Shown: positions 36,079 to 48,207, numbered from the stretch's first letter. The stretch: DNA of 64,000 nt from Geomonas sp. Red32 (GCF_023652955.1 NZ_JAKLOY010000001.1:744001-808000), one strand, 5' to 3'. The notes: generated from the letters alone by a model not told the origin. Made by a program: numbers and translations.

Positions 36079-37037
36079 GCTTCCTCCTCGCGGGACACCG
36101 TCCGTGGCTGAAGCGTCCCCGCCGCCCTCTTCCCTGCGGGAAAGCGTTGCCCGCTTCCCAGGTAGACGCCCAGCACCACCAGCCCTCCTCCCACCAGCTG
36201 GGCTCCCGTAATCCGCTCGCCCAAAATCAGTGCCGCCAAGGCGGCGCCGAAAAGCGGGACCAGGTTGACGAAGGAGGCGGCCTTCGAGGCGCCGATCACT
36301 CCGATTCCCTGGTACCACCAGACGAAGCCCACCACCGTTCCCAAGAGGGCCAGCTGCAACTCGGCCAGCCATCCTATCACCGAGAAGTGCGGCAGTCCCC
36401 TCCCCAGGTGGATGGATTCGGCTATCGCGGCCGGCCAAAGACAGGCTGCTCCGAAAACCGCCGCGTAGGCGGTCGCGGTCAGCGGCGCGAAGTTGGCCAA
36501 GGCCTTTTTGCCGAGCACCGAATAGAGCGCCCAGCAAAGCGGAGCTCCCAGCATGAAGAGATCTCCCGGGTTGAGGGAGAGGCCGGAGATTACCGCCAGG
36601 GATCCCTTGGATATGATGACGGCGACCCCGGCCACCGACATCAGCAAACCCGCCGTCTGCGCCCTGGTCACCCGTTCGCCCAGCCACTTGGCGGAGATGA
36701 CCGCAGTGATCAGCGGGTTGATCGCCACGATCAGCGAGCCGTTGGTCGCCGTGGTCAGCTTGAGGCCGGTGAAGAAGCAGGCGTTATAGAGAAAGACACC
36801 GGTGAGTCCCAGGGAAAAAAGGAGAGTGGCTTGGCTCATCGATTTCGGGCGGGGAAAGGGGCTCCTCTCCTGCCGTGCCTGCCGTACCGCCAGGGCCACC
36901 AAGACTGCGGCGGCGATGGTAAAACGGACGGTGGCCGCGGTGAACGGTGGAGCTTGCTGCACGGCGATACGGGCAGCGACGAAGGTTCCCCCCCAGAAGA
37001 AGGTGGTGAGCAGCAGCTTTAAGTAGATCGTCCTGAT
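36075..37037 (-). CDS. DMT/EamA family transporter with apparent ATC start codon
   Basis: 320 residues if translation begins at the ATC at 37037-37035. The first ATG/GTG/TTG in frame is the GTG at 36962, which would remove the first helix. The segment between reads RTIYLKLLLTTFFWGGTF, the standard EamA N-terminus, and GGAGG lies exactly 6 nt before the ATC. No other canonical start exists between the upstream in-frame TGA and the GTG. Ten helices in two EamA repeats are otherwise intact. Either a non-canonical start is used, or the start codon has mutated or been misread. It lies in an operon with the retropepsin-like gene upstream. Confidence 0.8.
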   Translation of the reverse strand: MRTIYLKLLLTTFFWGGTFVAARIAVQQAPPFTAATVRFTIAAAVLVALAVRQARQERSPFPRPKSMSQATLLFSLGLTGVFLYNACFFTGLKLTTATNGSLIVAINPLITAVISAKWLGERVTRAQTAGLLMSVAGVAVIISKGSLAVISGLSLNPGDLFMLGAPLCWALYSVLGKKALANFAPLTATAYAAVFGAACLWPAAIAESIHLGRGLPHFSVIGWLAELQLALLGTVVGFVWWYQGIGVIGASKAASFVNLVPLFGAALAALILGERITGAQLVGGGLVVLGVYLGSGQRFPAGKRAAGTLQPRTVSREEEA

Positions 37038-37058
37038 ACCACGCCTCCGGCCGCCGGT

Positions 37059-38081
37059 TCAATACCAGCGGATGACTTCTTTTTCCATGTCCAACTGGTA
37101 GCGGTGCCGCCCCAGGATGTCCATACCGAGCAGGCCGTCATGCAGCGCACCGGCCCCCGTGAAGGAGATGACTACGATCTCCTGGCCGGGATGGGTGAAG
37201 GGACCCACCGCCACGAGGTCGATGGTGGCGAGCCGGGAGCGGACACTCCTGCCGTCGGCGACTTCCACGTTGATCGGCCGCGCCTGCCGCAAGTCCAGTG
37301 GCAACCTGGCGATGGCACTTTCATGCACGCCGGTCCGGCTCGCCCCCGTGTCCAGGAGGAGCTCGAGTTTTACCGACACCCCACCCTGTTTCAGCACCAC
37401 CGGCACCAGAACCTGGTTGTTGACCACCCGCACCGGTGTCACTTCGCCCTCTCTGACCAGCGATCGTGCGGCGGCCGCCTTTTCTTCCCGGACCGGCTGG
37501 CTGGCGGCCTGCTCCTGCGATCTCCCTCCCTCCGCCGGAAAAGGCCTGGGCGCGGCCGTTTGCGGGACCGGAGCGCTCTGCGGTTGCGCGGGCGGCCCCG
37601 ATACTACACCGCTTGTTGCGAGGTGGGAAGCGTTATGCAGCGGGAGATACTGGTAACCTGCAAGGGAGAGGGCGAGGGAAGCGGCAGCGGCCAGGACCAC
37701 GCCCTTCCTTGTCTTCGCTTTGGGGGCCGCATGCAGGTCGGACTTGGCGAGGATTTGCTGGGCGTACACGGAAAGCTTCTTCTTTATGAGCGGGTCGCGA
37801 CACCCCTCGGCAAGCTCGGCCAGTACGGCTATCGCCCTTTTCCCCTCGGTTCCCGACCGTACCAGGGCTATGGAGATGGCGCTGAAGAGCATAAGCACGT
37901 TCTCCTGCGCTTGCTGGTATTCCACCGACTTCTTCGGCAGCCCGAGTGCTGGAAGCACCGTGCGCCCTGCCTCATAGAGCGCAGCGGTAAGAATCTCGAC
38001 CCGCTCTTTGGTGCCGGTTCGCTCTCGGAGCTCGCGTCCGACACGCTCCTCTATCTCTGAGCAGACGTTTCCGAGATCCAC
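37059..38081 (-). CDS. Membrane-anchored retropepsin-like aspartic protease
   Basis: 340 residues from the GTG at 38081, which has GGAGG 7 nt upstream; a TTG further upstream would place the ribosome site inside the gene. Residues 1-120 are a helical cytosolic domain, about 128-145 a membrane helix, 146-215 a Pro/Ala/Gln linker, and about 220-340 a single-domain retropepsin fold. The catalytic motif is LLLDTGAS (D244), with HDGLLGMDILGRHRYQLD as the conserved second part. Such enzymes work as homodimers. The periplasmic target is unknown. Confidence 0.78.
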   Translation of the reverse strand: MDLGNVCSEIEERVGRELRERTGTKERVEILTAALYEAGRTVLPALGLPKKSVEYQQAQENVLMLFSAISIALVRSGTEGKRAIAVLAELAEGCRDPLIKKKLSVYAQQILAKSDLHAAPKAKTRKGVVLAAAASLALSLAGYQYLPLHNASHLATSGVVSGPPAQPQSAPVPQTAAPRPFPAEGGRSQEQAASQPVREEKAAAARSLVREGEVTPVRVVNNQVLVPVVLKQGGVSVKLELLLDTGASRTGVHESAIARLPLDLRQARPINVEVADGRSVRSRLATIDLVAVGPFTHPGQEIVVISFTGAGALHDGLLGMDILGRHRYQLDMEKEVIRWY

Positions 38082-38153
38082 GACCTTTCCTCCGCGGGGC
38101 AAGAGAGTGCTGGTAGCTAGTGAATGGGGGTTCGTTAGACAGTTTAGGATATT

Positions 38154-39551
38154 TTAACGCAGAACACCTTCGCCGTCCTTTTCTACCAGAGGCACCGTGT
38201 CAGTGGTGGCGATCCGGGAGGCAAGGTGCACCATGTAGTAAAGGGAGGCAAGCGCGGCAGACCAGGTGACCAGCAGGACTCCCCACCAGATTCCCTTGAT
38301 CCCCCACTCCAGGAGAACGGTCAGCAGGTAAAAGACCGGAACCGGCAACACGATCTGTCTCAGCAGCCCGATCACCAGGGGAAACACCGGCCGTTTCAGC
38401 CCCTGAAGGACCGATACGGAGGTGTACAGGATGACATAGGCGATGAGGACGAAAGCCTCGACATGCAGGAAGCCGGCTCCGATTGCCACTACGTTGGGGT
38501 CGTTGGTGAACAGGGACATCAAGAGGCGGGCCCCGAAGAAGACGGTGACGGTTCCAGCGAGCATCAGGGTGATGCCGGCCCGCAGGGCAGTTTTGATGAC
38601 CTCAACCACCCGTTCCCATCGCCGCGCACCGCTGTTCTGGGCAACCAGGGCCAGGGTTGCCATGTTTAGCCCCATGACGGGAAGAAGTGCAACCTGTTCG
38701 ATCCTGGTGGCGATGCCGTAGGCGGCGACCGCGCCCGCACCATAACGTGCGATGAAACCGGTGATGATGAAGATACCTATGGCGACGGTCATCATGTTGA
38801 GGCTCGAGGGAAAGCCGAGCTTGGCGAGCTCCCAGTAGCAGTGCCGGTCAGGGAGAAGATCCTTCCAGCGAAACGCCGACAGCATGCCCGCCGAGCTTAC
38901 CCGCAAGACCAGGTAGATGTTGCCCAGGGCTTGGATAATGATCGTCCCCCAGCCGATGCCCGGCAATCCCATTGGCTCGATCCCGAATCCGCCATAGAGA
39001 AGCCACGGGTCGAGGATGAGGTTGAGGAAGAACCCGGCGACCAGAAAATTCCGGAAACTTTTGGTGTCCCCCGTCGCACTGAGGATGGCGTTGAGGCCCC
39101 AGTTCAGTATGAAGAAGAGGCTCCCGGTGAAGATGGTGTGCATGTAGTGGGTGGCAAGCTCAAGTACGATTCCCCGCGCTCCCATGACGGCGAAGAGAAA
39201 GGGAGATACATACCATCCGATGAAGCCGATAAGGAGCCCGTGCACGATTCCGAAGGAGACGGTCTGGATCGACATGTGGCGGGCGGCCTCGCGGTTGCCG
39301 GCACCGAGCTCATGGCCGATGAGGGAAGTGGCGGCGGTGGAAATGCCGGCACCGATGGCGATGATCAGAAAGAAGACGGGGAAGGAAAGGGACAGGGCGG
39401 CCAGGGCCTCGGTGGATACCTTGCCACCGTAGAAGGTGTCCACCACGTTAAACATGGTGTTGAACAGGTATCCGATGCTGGTCGGCACCGCCAGCTTGCG
39501 GATCAGCAGGGGGATCGGTTGATTGAGGAGGTCATAGCCGGGGCCGTGCAT
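38154..39551 (-). CDS. MATE family efflux transporter
   Basis: 465 residues, 12 predicted helices in two six-helix halves, full length for the family. The N-terminal half has LAVPTSIGYLFNTMFNVVDTFYGG and the second half begins near LAKLGFPSSLNMMTVAIG. MATE proteins export cationic drugs or metabolites using H+ or Na+. The exact substrate is not readable. ATG with GAGG upstream. It appears to be monocistronic. Confidence 0.9.
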   Translation of the reverse strand: MHGPGYDLLNQPIPLLIRKLAVPTSIGYLFNTMFNVVDTFYGGKVSTEALAALSLSFPVFFLIIAIGAGISTAATSLIGHELGAGNREAARHMSIQTVSFGIVHGLLIGFIGWYVSPFLFAVMGARGIVLELATHYMHTIFTGSLFFILNWGLNAILSATGDTKSFRNFLVAGFFLNLILDPWLLYGGFGIEPMGLPGIGWGTIIIQALGNIYLVLRVSSAGMLSAFRWKDLLPDRHCYWELAKLGFPSSLNMMTVAIGIFIITGFIARYGAGAVAAYGIATRIEQVALLPVMGLNMATLALVAQNSGARRWERVVEVIKTALRAGITLMLAGTVTVFFGARLLMSLFTNDPNVVAIGAGFLHVEAFVLIAYVILYTSVSVLQGLKRPVFPLVIGLLRQIVLPVPVFYLLTVLLEWGIKGIWWGVLLVTWSAALASLYYMVHLASRIATTDTVPLVEKDGEGVLR

Positions 39552-39605
39552 CGGTGGGTTCCTCGCAAAGCTGTTGTGCCGACCCGTATATTGTACCTTA
39601 GTGGA

Positions 39606-39644
39606 GATCGGACTGATCAGCCGGATCGGACCGATCAGTCGGAT
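39606..39644. repeat. GATCGGAC-type short tandem/inverted repeat
   Basis: Four GATC-containing units of about 10 bp (GATCGGACT, GATCAGCCG, GATCGGACC, GATCAGTCG), which also form an inverted repeat (ACTGATC / GATCAGT). It lies between the atpC terminator and the MATE gene. Confidence 0.75.
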
Positions 39645-39663
39645 GGGATTCGAAGAGAAAAAA

Positions 39664-39686
39664 AAAGAGCGGCCAGGCCGCTCTTT
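39664..39686 (-). terminator. Terminator of the atp F1 operon
   Basis: Stem GAGCGGCC / GGCCGCTC flanked by A and T runs. On the minus strand nine Ts follow, ending the atpF'-to-atpC transcript about 25 nt past the atpC stop. Confidence 0.93.
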
Positions 39687-39709
39687 CTTCGTTTCGTATC
39701 GGGTACCGC

Positions 39710-40123
39710 TTACCGCTTGGCCTTGCCGGCCACCTGCACCCTGATGAGGGCGCGCTCGAGAGCGGCCTCGTAAACGCGGAAGCTCTTGTCTTCCGGGGCG
39801 AGGGACTTGAGCTGGGTCTCGGCCCGGCTCATGGCCGCCTTCGCGCGCTCCAGGTCGATCTCGTCGGACCTTTCGGCGGTTTCGACCAGCACGGTAACCT
39901 TGTCGTTCTCTACCTCGAAGTAACCCCAGTTGAGGGCCAGGTGGTGAAGGACACCGTCCTGCTTGTAGGCGAGCTCGCCGATCTTCAAGGAGGTCAGGAA
40001 GGGAGCGTGGCCCGGCAGCACGCCGAACTCACCGAGAGCGCCGGTAGCGGTGATCTCGTCCACCTCTTCGGAGAGGACCTTCTTGTAGGGGGTTACCAGT
40101 TCAACCTTCAGTTTTTCAGCCAT
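39710..40123 (-). CDS. atpC: ATP synthase F1 subunit epsilon
   Basis: 137 residues. The N-terminal beta-sandwich (KVELVTPYKKVLSEEVDEI...GEFGVLPGHAPFLTSLKIG) precedes a C-terminal helical hairpin (LERAKAAMSRAETQL, YEAALERALIRVQVA). Epsilon joins the rotor stalk to the c-ring and can inhibit ATP hydrolysis. It is the last gene of the F1 operon, before the terminator at 39664. Confidence 0.97.
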   Translation of the reverse strand: MAEKLKVELVTPYKKVLSEEVDEITATGALGEFGVLPGHAPFLTSLKIGELAYKQDGVLHHLALNWGYFEVENDKVTVLVETAERSDEIDLERAKAAMSRAETQLKSLAPEDKSFRVYEAALERALIRVQVAGKAKR

Positions 40124-40195
40124 GGAAAACCTCTTGGGGCGAAAGGCTGCGGCTCGCCGCCGGCGTTAACCGCCAGCGAGCCTCACCTGTATTTG

Positions 40196-41653
<1,458 letters not shown>

Positions 41654-42517
41654 TTAACCTTTAATCGATTCCGCACCGGAGATGATTTCCATCAGCTCCG
41701 TGGTAATGGCGGCCTGGCGGGCCCGGTTGTAGATCAGGGTCAGCTTGCCGATCATCTCGGTAGCGTTCTTGGAGGCGCTGTCCATCGCGGTCATCCTGGC
41801 GCCGTGCTCGGAAGCCACGGACTCCAGCAGAGCCTTGAAGATCTGCACGTCGATGTGCTTAGGAAGAAGCTCATCCAGCAGCGCCCCCTTGGAGGGCTCG
41901 TAGATGTACTGGGTCTGCACCTCTTCTTCGCCCGAATCCTGGGGAACCACCGGCAAAAGCTGCTGGATGGTGATGTCCTGGGTCATGACGGACTTGAAGG
42001 CGTTGAAGATGATGTAGACTTCGTCGTATTCCTCGGCCAGATACCCCTCGATCACCTCGGCCGCGATCAGCGATGCGGTCTGGTAGGAGAGGGTGGAGAA
42101 GATGTTGCCGTGGTTTTTGCGCACCTGGTGACGGTTCCTGAGGAACTCGTACCCCTTGCGCCCCAGGGTCATCAGGGAGACCTCGGAGAAGTCGCCCTTT
42201 CTTTCCCTGAGGAAACGCTCGGCAGCCTTGCAGAGGTTGGCGTTGAAGCCGCCGCAAAGCCCCCTGTCCGAAGTAACGACCATCAGCAGGGCGCGACCGC
42301 CGTCCCTTTTCACCATGAGAGGGCTGGCATCGGTGTCCTGGCTCTTGGCCAGGCGCTCCAGCACCTCCGCGAGCTTCGCGGCGTAGGGGCGGGCGGCGAC
42401 CACGTTTTCCTGTGCCCGGCGCAGTTTCGCAGCCGAAACCATTTTCATGGCTTTGGTGATCTGCCGGGTATTTTTTACGGATACGATCCGCTTCTTGATG
42501 CTTTTGAGGTTCGCCAT
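41654..42517 (-). CDS. atpG: ATP synthase F1 subunit gamma
   Basis: 287 residues. N-terminal helix [29 protein letters not shown] and C-terminal helix with [31 protein letters not shown] form the coiled-coil rotor. The central [10 protein letters not shown] region is typical. It couples c-ring rotation to the beta sites. Confidence 0.98.
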   Translation of the reverse strand: MANLKSIKKRIVSVKNTRQITKAMKMVSAAKLRRAQENVVAARPYAAKLAEVLERLAKSQDTDASPLMVKRDGGRALLMVVTSDRGLCGGFNANLCKAAERFLRERKGDFSEVSLMTLGRKGYEFLRNRHQVRKNHGNIFSTLSYQTASLIAAEVIEGYLAEEYDEVYIIFNAFKSVMTQDITIQQLLPVVPQDSGEEEVQTQYIYEPSKGALLDELLPKHIDVQIFKALLESVASEHGARMTAMDSASKNATEMIGKLTLIYNRARQAAITTELMEIISGAESIKG

Positions 42518-42535
42518 TCTCTTCCCGTCCTTGGA

Positions 42536-44044
<1,509 letters not shown>

Positions 44045-44053
44045 AGAACCGTC

Positions 44054-44596
44054 TCACCCCTTCTGTAATGTATCTTGAATTCTGGCTAACTGTGTCCTTA
44101 CGCTACCGTCAAATACTTTGTCGCCGATCTTGGTGACCACACCACCGATGAGGGTGGGGTCAACTTCCACTTTCAGCTCTACCTTCTTGCCGGTGGATTT
44201 TTCGAGAGCGGCTTTGATCTCGTTGATCTGCCCCGCTTCCAGCGGCAGGCCGGAAGTGAGGGTCGGCCTGATGACGCCGGAGAGCTCGTCAGCATACTTG
44301 GAGTAGCTGTCGGCGATCTGCGGCAGCACGGAGAGGCGGCCGCGCTCCAGGAGGAGCATCAGGAGGTTGGAGACGTACGGGGAGAAATTCAGCTTCGCGA
44401 TCAACTCCTTCAGGATCTCGGTCTTGGCTTCGATGCCGTAGGCCGGGTTCCCGAACACCGCGGTGAGTTCGCGGTTGGAGGAGAGGAGCGCACTGAAGGA
44501 GGAGAGCTCAGTGTTGAAGCTTTCCACACTCCCTGCTTCCGAGCCAAGCTGCACAAGCGCCTTGGCGTAACGTTTTGCTATCGCGTTCGTACTCAA
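44054..44596 (-). CDS. atpH: ATP synthase F1 subunit delta
   Basis: 180 residues. The N-terminal six-helix domain begins [18 protein letters not shown]. The C-terminal signature is [32 protein letters not shown]. Delta connects the b/b' stalk to alpha. Its start overlaps the atpF stop by 4 nt (ATGA-type coupling). Confidence 0.97.
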   Translation of the reverse strand: MSTNAIAKRYAKALVQLGSEAGSVESFNTELSSFSALLSSNRELTAVFGNPAYGIEAKTEILKELIAKLNFSPYVSNLLMLLLERGRLSVLPQIADSYSKYADELSGVIRPTLTSGLPLEAGQINEIKAALEKSTGKKVELKVEVDPTLIGGVVTKIGDKVFDGSVRTQLARIQDTLQKG

Positions 44597-45219
44597 TGTA
44601 GCGTCACCACCTTGGAGATGTATTCACCTACCAGCTTGTCCTGGTCGTCTTTGGCAATGTTCTTAACGATCTTCTGCTCGGCCAGCTCGACGGCCAGCTT
44701 GGCGGCCTCGGCGCGCAGCTCGGCGCGGGCCTTGAGGACTTCCTGCTCGGCAGCGGCCTCGGCCTGGGCGCGGATGCGCTTGGCGGCCTCTTCGGCCTCG
44801 GCGATGATGCGCGCCTTCTCGGCTTCGCCTTCCTTCTTCATGTTGGCCGAGATGGTCTCGATCTCCTGGTTGGCGGTGTCGAGACGCTGGGAGTATTCCT
44901 TGAACTTCTTCTCGGCGGCAGCCTTGGCCTCGACGGCCTCCTTCAGGGCGGACTCGATACCGGCGCGGCGGGCGGCGAGCGACCCTTTCACGTCGGCCTT
45001 CTTGAGGGCCCAGACCACGATGGCGGCCAGACCGGCGAAGTCGATGCAGCGCCACATGAAGTCCTTCATCTGGGCAGCGGCATGACCGGCTTCGTGGGCA
45101 CCCTCGGCGGCACCGGCGTGCTGGGCAGCCTCTTCGGCGGCGAAGCCCATGGCCGCGAGGCCGAGGACCAGGCCGACAAGGGCGAGGGAGAAAATGATGC
45201 GCTTGGTGTTCTTGCTCAT
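44593..45219 (-). CDS. atpF: ATP synthase F0 subunit b with N-terminal leader
   Basis: 208 residues, about 50 more than E. coli b. The first 27 residues look like a cleavable signal sequence ([28 protein letters not shown]). An Ala/His/Glu-rich stretch follows, then the usual membrane anchor (about 52-74, [20 protein letters not shown]) and a long charged helix. The b and b' subunits form the peripheral stalk. The ATG at 45219 is 2 nt past the atpF' stop; an in-frame extension upstream lies inside atpF' and is rejected. Confidence 0.95.
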   Translation of the reverse strand: MSKNTKRIIFSLALVGLVLGLAAMGFAAEEAAQHAGAAEGAHEAGHAAAQMKDFMWRCIDFAGLAAIVVWALKKADVKGSLAARRAGIESALKEAVEAKAAAEKKFKEYSQRLDTANQEIETISANMKKEGEAEKARIIAEAEEAAKRIRAQAEAAAEQEVLKARAELRAEAAKLAVELAEQKIVKNIAKDDQDKLVGEYISKVVTLH

Positions 45220-45221
45220 GC

Positions 45222-45647
45222 TTACAGGCTCCTCCCGAGAACTTTTTCGCAGATATCGGCGGAGAGGGCCTCTGCGCTCTGCTTCAGCAGCTGTCTGGCC
45301 TCTTCGGTCTCCTTGGCCACTTTGGCCTTGATGGAGGCGAGAGACTGGGTAGCCTCGGCGCGGGCCTTGTCGAGGATGGCGGCCTCCTGAGCGGCGGCCT
45401 CCTTCTTCAGAACACCACGCTCGTCGGCGGCGCTGGCGCGGATCTCGCGCATGCGGGCCTCGTAAGCGGCAAGCTTCTCCTGCACTTCGCGGTCGACTTC
45501 GGCGCTCTTCTGCTTCGCGCCGCTGAGCTCGCCGGCACGGTCGGCCAGCTGCTTCCTGATCGGCTTGTACAGGAAGACGTTCAGCAGCAGCACAAGCACC
45601 AGGAAGTTGACCAACTGGAACACAAATGCCAAATCTAGATTGATCAC
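45222..45647 (-). CDS. atpF': ATP synthase F0 subunit b'
   Basis: 141 residues. The N-terminal membrane helix (LDLAFVFQLVNFLVLVLLLNVFLYKPI) is followed by a long Ala/Glu/Lys/Arg-rich coiled coil ending VLGRSL. It is distinct from the longer b encoded next, so the peripheral stalk is probably a b/b' heterodimer. It is the first gene of the atpF'-F-H-A-G-D-C operon, after an AGAGGTGG ribosome site. Confidence 0.93.
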   Translation of the reverse strand: MINLDLAFVFQLVNFLVLVLLLNVFLYKPIRKQLADRAGELSGAKQKSAEVDREVQEKLAAYEARMREIRASAADERGVLKKEAAAQEAAILDKARAEATQSLASIKAKVAKETEEARQLLKQSAEALSADICEKVLGRSL

Positions 45648-45723
45648 CCATCCACCTCTTGTAAAACAGTTTTAAAACGATCTGTTAGAATCGATATCGC
45701 AGGGAGAGCGCAAAACAGGTGAT

Positions 45724-45752
45724 AGCTACCACATAACTCCTTTACCTGTCAA
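45724..45752 (-). promoter_or_regulatory. Sigma-70-type promoter of the atp F1 operon
   Basis: On the minus strand: -35 TTGACA (45752-45747), 17-nt spacer, -10 GTAGCT (45729-45724). The start codon of atpF' is about 75 nt downstream. Confidence 0.55.
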
Positions 45753-45808
45753 GCGATTTATCTAATTAAACGTAAGATTGTATACAGGCTGTGACTGGAC
45801 GGGGCTCC

Positions 45809-45861
45809 GTAAACGGCATGGTCTGCCAGTAATGTCTACGCTATGACAGACCACTGTTTAC
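45809..45861. repeat. 53-bp inverted repeat between parB and atpF'
   Basis: GTAAAC-4nt-TGGTCTG pairs with CAGACCA-2nt-GTTTAC across a 21-nt loop. It could be a rho-independent-like end of parA-parB (no T run) or a protein-binding operator upstream of the atp promoter. Confidence 0.6.
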
Positions 45862-45916
45862 GCAGGTCGTGTGGAACGGCTTCACCGGGAAACGCGACGA
45901 TGGCTGTAGCCGCAAG

Positions 45917-46762
45917 TTACAGGTTCAGCATCTCCACGATCCTGGCAAGCTCGTTTTGGTCGGAGAAGGCGATCTCCAGCTTGCCGCCCTTGCCGGAGCG
46001 CTTGACCGCCACCTTGGCGCCGAAGAAGCGCTGCATCCGTTCCACCAGGTCGCGCTGGTCGGCGTCCTCGGCCTGCTTCTTGGTCTTGGGCGGTGCCGCC
46101 GGACCTTTCTTCTTTTTCACCAGCGCCTCGGTCTCGCGTACCGAGAGGTGACCCTTCACGATCTCGTCGCGGGCCGCCCGCTGCTCGTCGGGATCCTCCA
46201 GAGTCAAAAGCGCCCGGGCGTGCCCCATGGTGAGGCGGTCCTCGGCGACGTCGCGCTTGATGTCGTTGGGAAGCCTCAGGAGCCTGAGGGAGTTGGCGAT
46301 GGTCGAGCGCTCCTTGCCGACGCGCTTGGCCAGCTCCTCCTGGGAGAGCGAGAAGCGCTCGAGGAGGGAGTGGTAGGCCTCTGCTTCTTCGACGGCGTTC
46401 AGGTCTTCGCGCTGGATGTTCTCGATGAGCGCCATCTCGAGGGCGGTCTCCTCGGAGACGTCCTGGATGACCACCGGCACCTCGCGAAGCCCGGCCTTCT
46501 GGGCTGCCCGCCACCGGCGCTCCCCGGCGATGATCTCGTAGTGCCCCGCCTTCTTCAGCACCACCAGCGGCTGGATGATCCCCTTCTCGCGGATGGAGGC
46601 GGCCAGCTCCTCCAGTTTCTCGTTCACGAAGGTCTTGCGCGGCTGCTCTTTATTGGGGCGGATATCCTCGATCGGGCAGGAGAAGTACTTCTTGCCGTGA
46701 TCCTCGACCACTGGCAAAAGCGCCCCCATCCCTTTCCCGAGTCCCATCTTCTTAACTGCCAT
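45917..46762 (-). CDS. parB: Chromosome partitioning protein ParB (Spo0J)
   Basis: 281 residues. N-terminal GLGKGMGALL tail; CTPase/ParB-N domain with GIIQPLVV and the arginine patch GERRWRAAQKAG, then ENIQREDLNAVEEAEAY. The central HTH (LSQEELAKRVGKERSTIANSLRLLRLP) binds parS. The C-terminal dimerisation domain ends EIAFSDQNELARIVEMLNL. It overlaps parA by 11 nt. Together they segregate the chromosome origin. No parS site was found in the window by eye. Confidence 0.97.
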   Translation of the reverse strand: MAVKKMGLGKGMGALLPVVEDHGKKYFSCPIEDIRPNKEQPRKTFVNEKLEELAASIREKGIIQPLVVLKKAGHYEIIAGERRWRAAQKAGLREVPVVIQDVSEETALEMALIENIQREDLNAVEEAEAYHSLLERFSLSQEELAKRVGKERSTIANSLRLLRLPNDIKRDVAEDRLTMGHARALLTLEDPDEQRAARDEIVKGHLSVRETEALVKKKKGPAAPPKTKKQAEDADQRDLVERMQRFFGAKVAVKRSGKGGKLEIAFSDQNELARIVEMLNL

Positions 46763-47528
46763 GCTTCACCTCCCGTCCGATCATCTCCTTGGCCAGATCC
46801 ATGTAGCTCGTTGCGCCGCGCGACGTGATGTCGTAGAGGCAGATCGGCTTGCCGTGGGACGGCGCCTCCGAAAGCCTGACGTTTCTCGGCACCACCGTCT
46901 CGAAGGTCTCCTTCGGGAAGTGGGCGCGGATCTCGTCGGCCACCTGACGCGACAGGTTGTTCCTGGCGTCGTACATGGTGAGAAGGATTCCCTCGATGTA
47001 GAGCGAACGATTGAGCCCCTGCTGCACCAGGTTGATGGTCTTGAGGATCTGGGAAAGCCCTTCCATCGCGTAGAACTCGCACTGAAGCGGGATGAGGACG
47101 GAGTCGGCGGCGGTCATGGCGTTGATGGTGAGAAGGCTCAAGGAAGGGGGACAATCGATGAAGATGTAGTCGTAGTTGTCGGACAGGAGGGTAACGATCT
47201 TCCTCAGCCGCCGCTCGCGCCCTTCCAGGCTGGCCAGTTCCAGCTCGGCGCCGGCCAGGTCCGAGGTGGCGGGAAGGAGATGGAGGTACGGAAGCTCGGT
47301 CTGCACCACCAGCTGGGCGGGTGGCACGTCGTTGATGAGGGCATCGTAGATGCTCTCCTCGATGAGACTCTTGTCGGTCCCGACCCCGCTTCCCGCGTTC
47401 CCCTGCGGATCCATGTCCACCAGAAGCACCCGCCGTTCGGCAACCGCCAGGGAGGCGGAAAGGTTTACCGCGGTGGTCGTCTTGCCGACCCCACCCTTCT
47501 GATTTGCCACACAGATGATCTTTGCCAT
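46752..47528 (-). CDS. parA: Chromosome partitioning ATPase ParA (Soj)
   Basis: 258 residues from the ATG at 47528, giving MAKIICVANQKGGVGKTT with the deviant Walker A (KGGVGKT, 11-17). LLVDMDPQGNAGSG (Walker A') and FIDCPPSLSLLT follow. No N-terminal HTH is present, so it is chromosomal Soj type. A frame extension upstream lacks conservation. parB follows with overlap, and the atp operon lies next, an order common near oriC in many bacteria. Confidence 0.97.
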   Translation of the reverse strand: MAKIICVANQKGGVGKTTTAVNLSASLAVAERRVLLVDMDPQGNAGSGVGTDKSLIEESIYDALINDVPPAQLVVQTELPYLHLLPATSDLAGAELELASLEGRERRLRKIVTLLSDNYDYIFIDCPPSLSLLTINAMTAADSVLIPLQCEFYAMEGLSQILKTINLVQQGLNRSLYIEGILLTMYDARNNLSRQVADEIRAHFPKETFETVVPRNVRLSEAPSHGKPICLYDITSRGATSYMDLAKEMIGREVKHGS

Positions 47529-47776
47529 ATCTACCGTCCTAGAGGGTATTCCACTCGAACAAGGGGGGGCCACCCCACCTGAAAAGATCGATAACTACCA
47601 CACTGCCGCTGCTATGGAAAGTTTTTTTCTTCCCTTGCTTCGCACCGCTTTTGACTTTGGTCAAGGGTAAAACCGTGCACGATTGATACTATTGCGCCGC
47701 AAGTGAGCATAATTTTTCGCCACGGATCACTGTCAATCAGAACCCGGTCCGCCAGAAAAACCACCAGGAGAACAGC

Positions 47777-48031
47777 ATGAAAAAAACCCTCGCTCTCGTC
47801 GCCCTTCTCTTACTCTCCCAGAGCGCCTATGCCTTCGAGTGCAACGAATGCCACAGCAAGAACCCGGCAATGGTCAAGATGCACAAGGCGCTGCAAGGGA
47901 GGAACTGCTTCGACTGCCACAAGATCGGCGAGAAGTTAATGGGTAAAGCAGTTCCCAAGGACAAAGCAGCACAGTTGCGGCGCAGCCAGACCGACCCGAT
48001 GTGCGTGGAGTGCCACAAGAAGAAGTCGTAG
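47777..48031 (+). CDS. Small periplasmic triheme c-type cytochrome
   Basis: 84 residues with a signal peptide (MKKTLALVALLLLSQSAYA, cleavage after AYA at about 19). The mature protein of about 65 residues has three heme sites: CNECH, CFDCH and CVECH, plus additional histidines (MHKAL). Size and heme number recall the PpcA/cytochrome c7 group, but the spacing is different and the membership is uncertain. Likely a periplasmic electron shuttle. ATG has a CAGGAG site. It is transcribed divergently from parA and is monocistronic; a family A palindrome follows. Confidence 0.85.
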   Translation: MKKTLALVALLLLSQSAYAFECNECHSKNPAMVKMHKALQGRNCFDCHKIGEKLMGKAVPKDKAAQLRRSQTDPMCVECHKKKS

Positions 48032-48071
48032 CGCTGCCCCCCCAAAGCCCCCTTTTCCCCCCATCCATCTC

Positions 48072-48105
48072 TCCCCCCTTTGAAAAAGGGGGGCCGGGGG
48101 GATTT
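48072..48105 (+). repeat. Family A palindrome, single copy
   Basis: TCCCCCCTTTGAAAAAGGGG core followed by GGCCGGGGGGATTTA. It lies 41 nt past the triheme cytochrome stop and may act as its transcript end. Confidence 0.85.
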
Positions 48106-48207
48106 AGCCGTTTCGACAAGTCCCGCCTTCGCTATTTCCCGCCAACCTTGCGGAGCTATCCCCATTCGGTATACTTCCGGCTGTAATCATTAAAAGCCGG
48201 AGCCCCC

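Noticed and set aside
35782-36687. 301-codon reading of the small unknown gene
   Set aside because: The extra 200 codons lie inside the EamA transporter in another frame, and the ATG at 36078 has a strong ribosome site.
45648-47776. parS site (TGTTTCACGTGAAACA) close to parAB
   Set aside because: No full or near match seen by eye around the genes; a pattern search would settle it.
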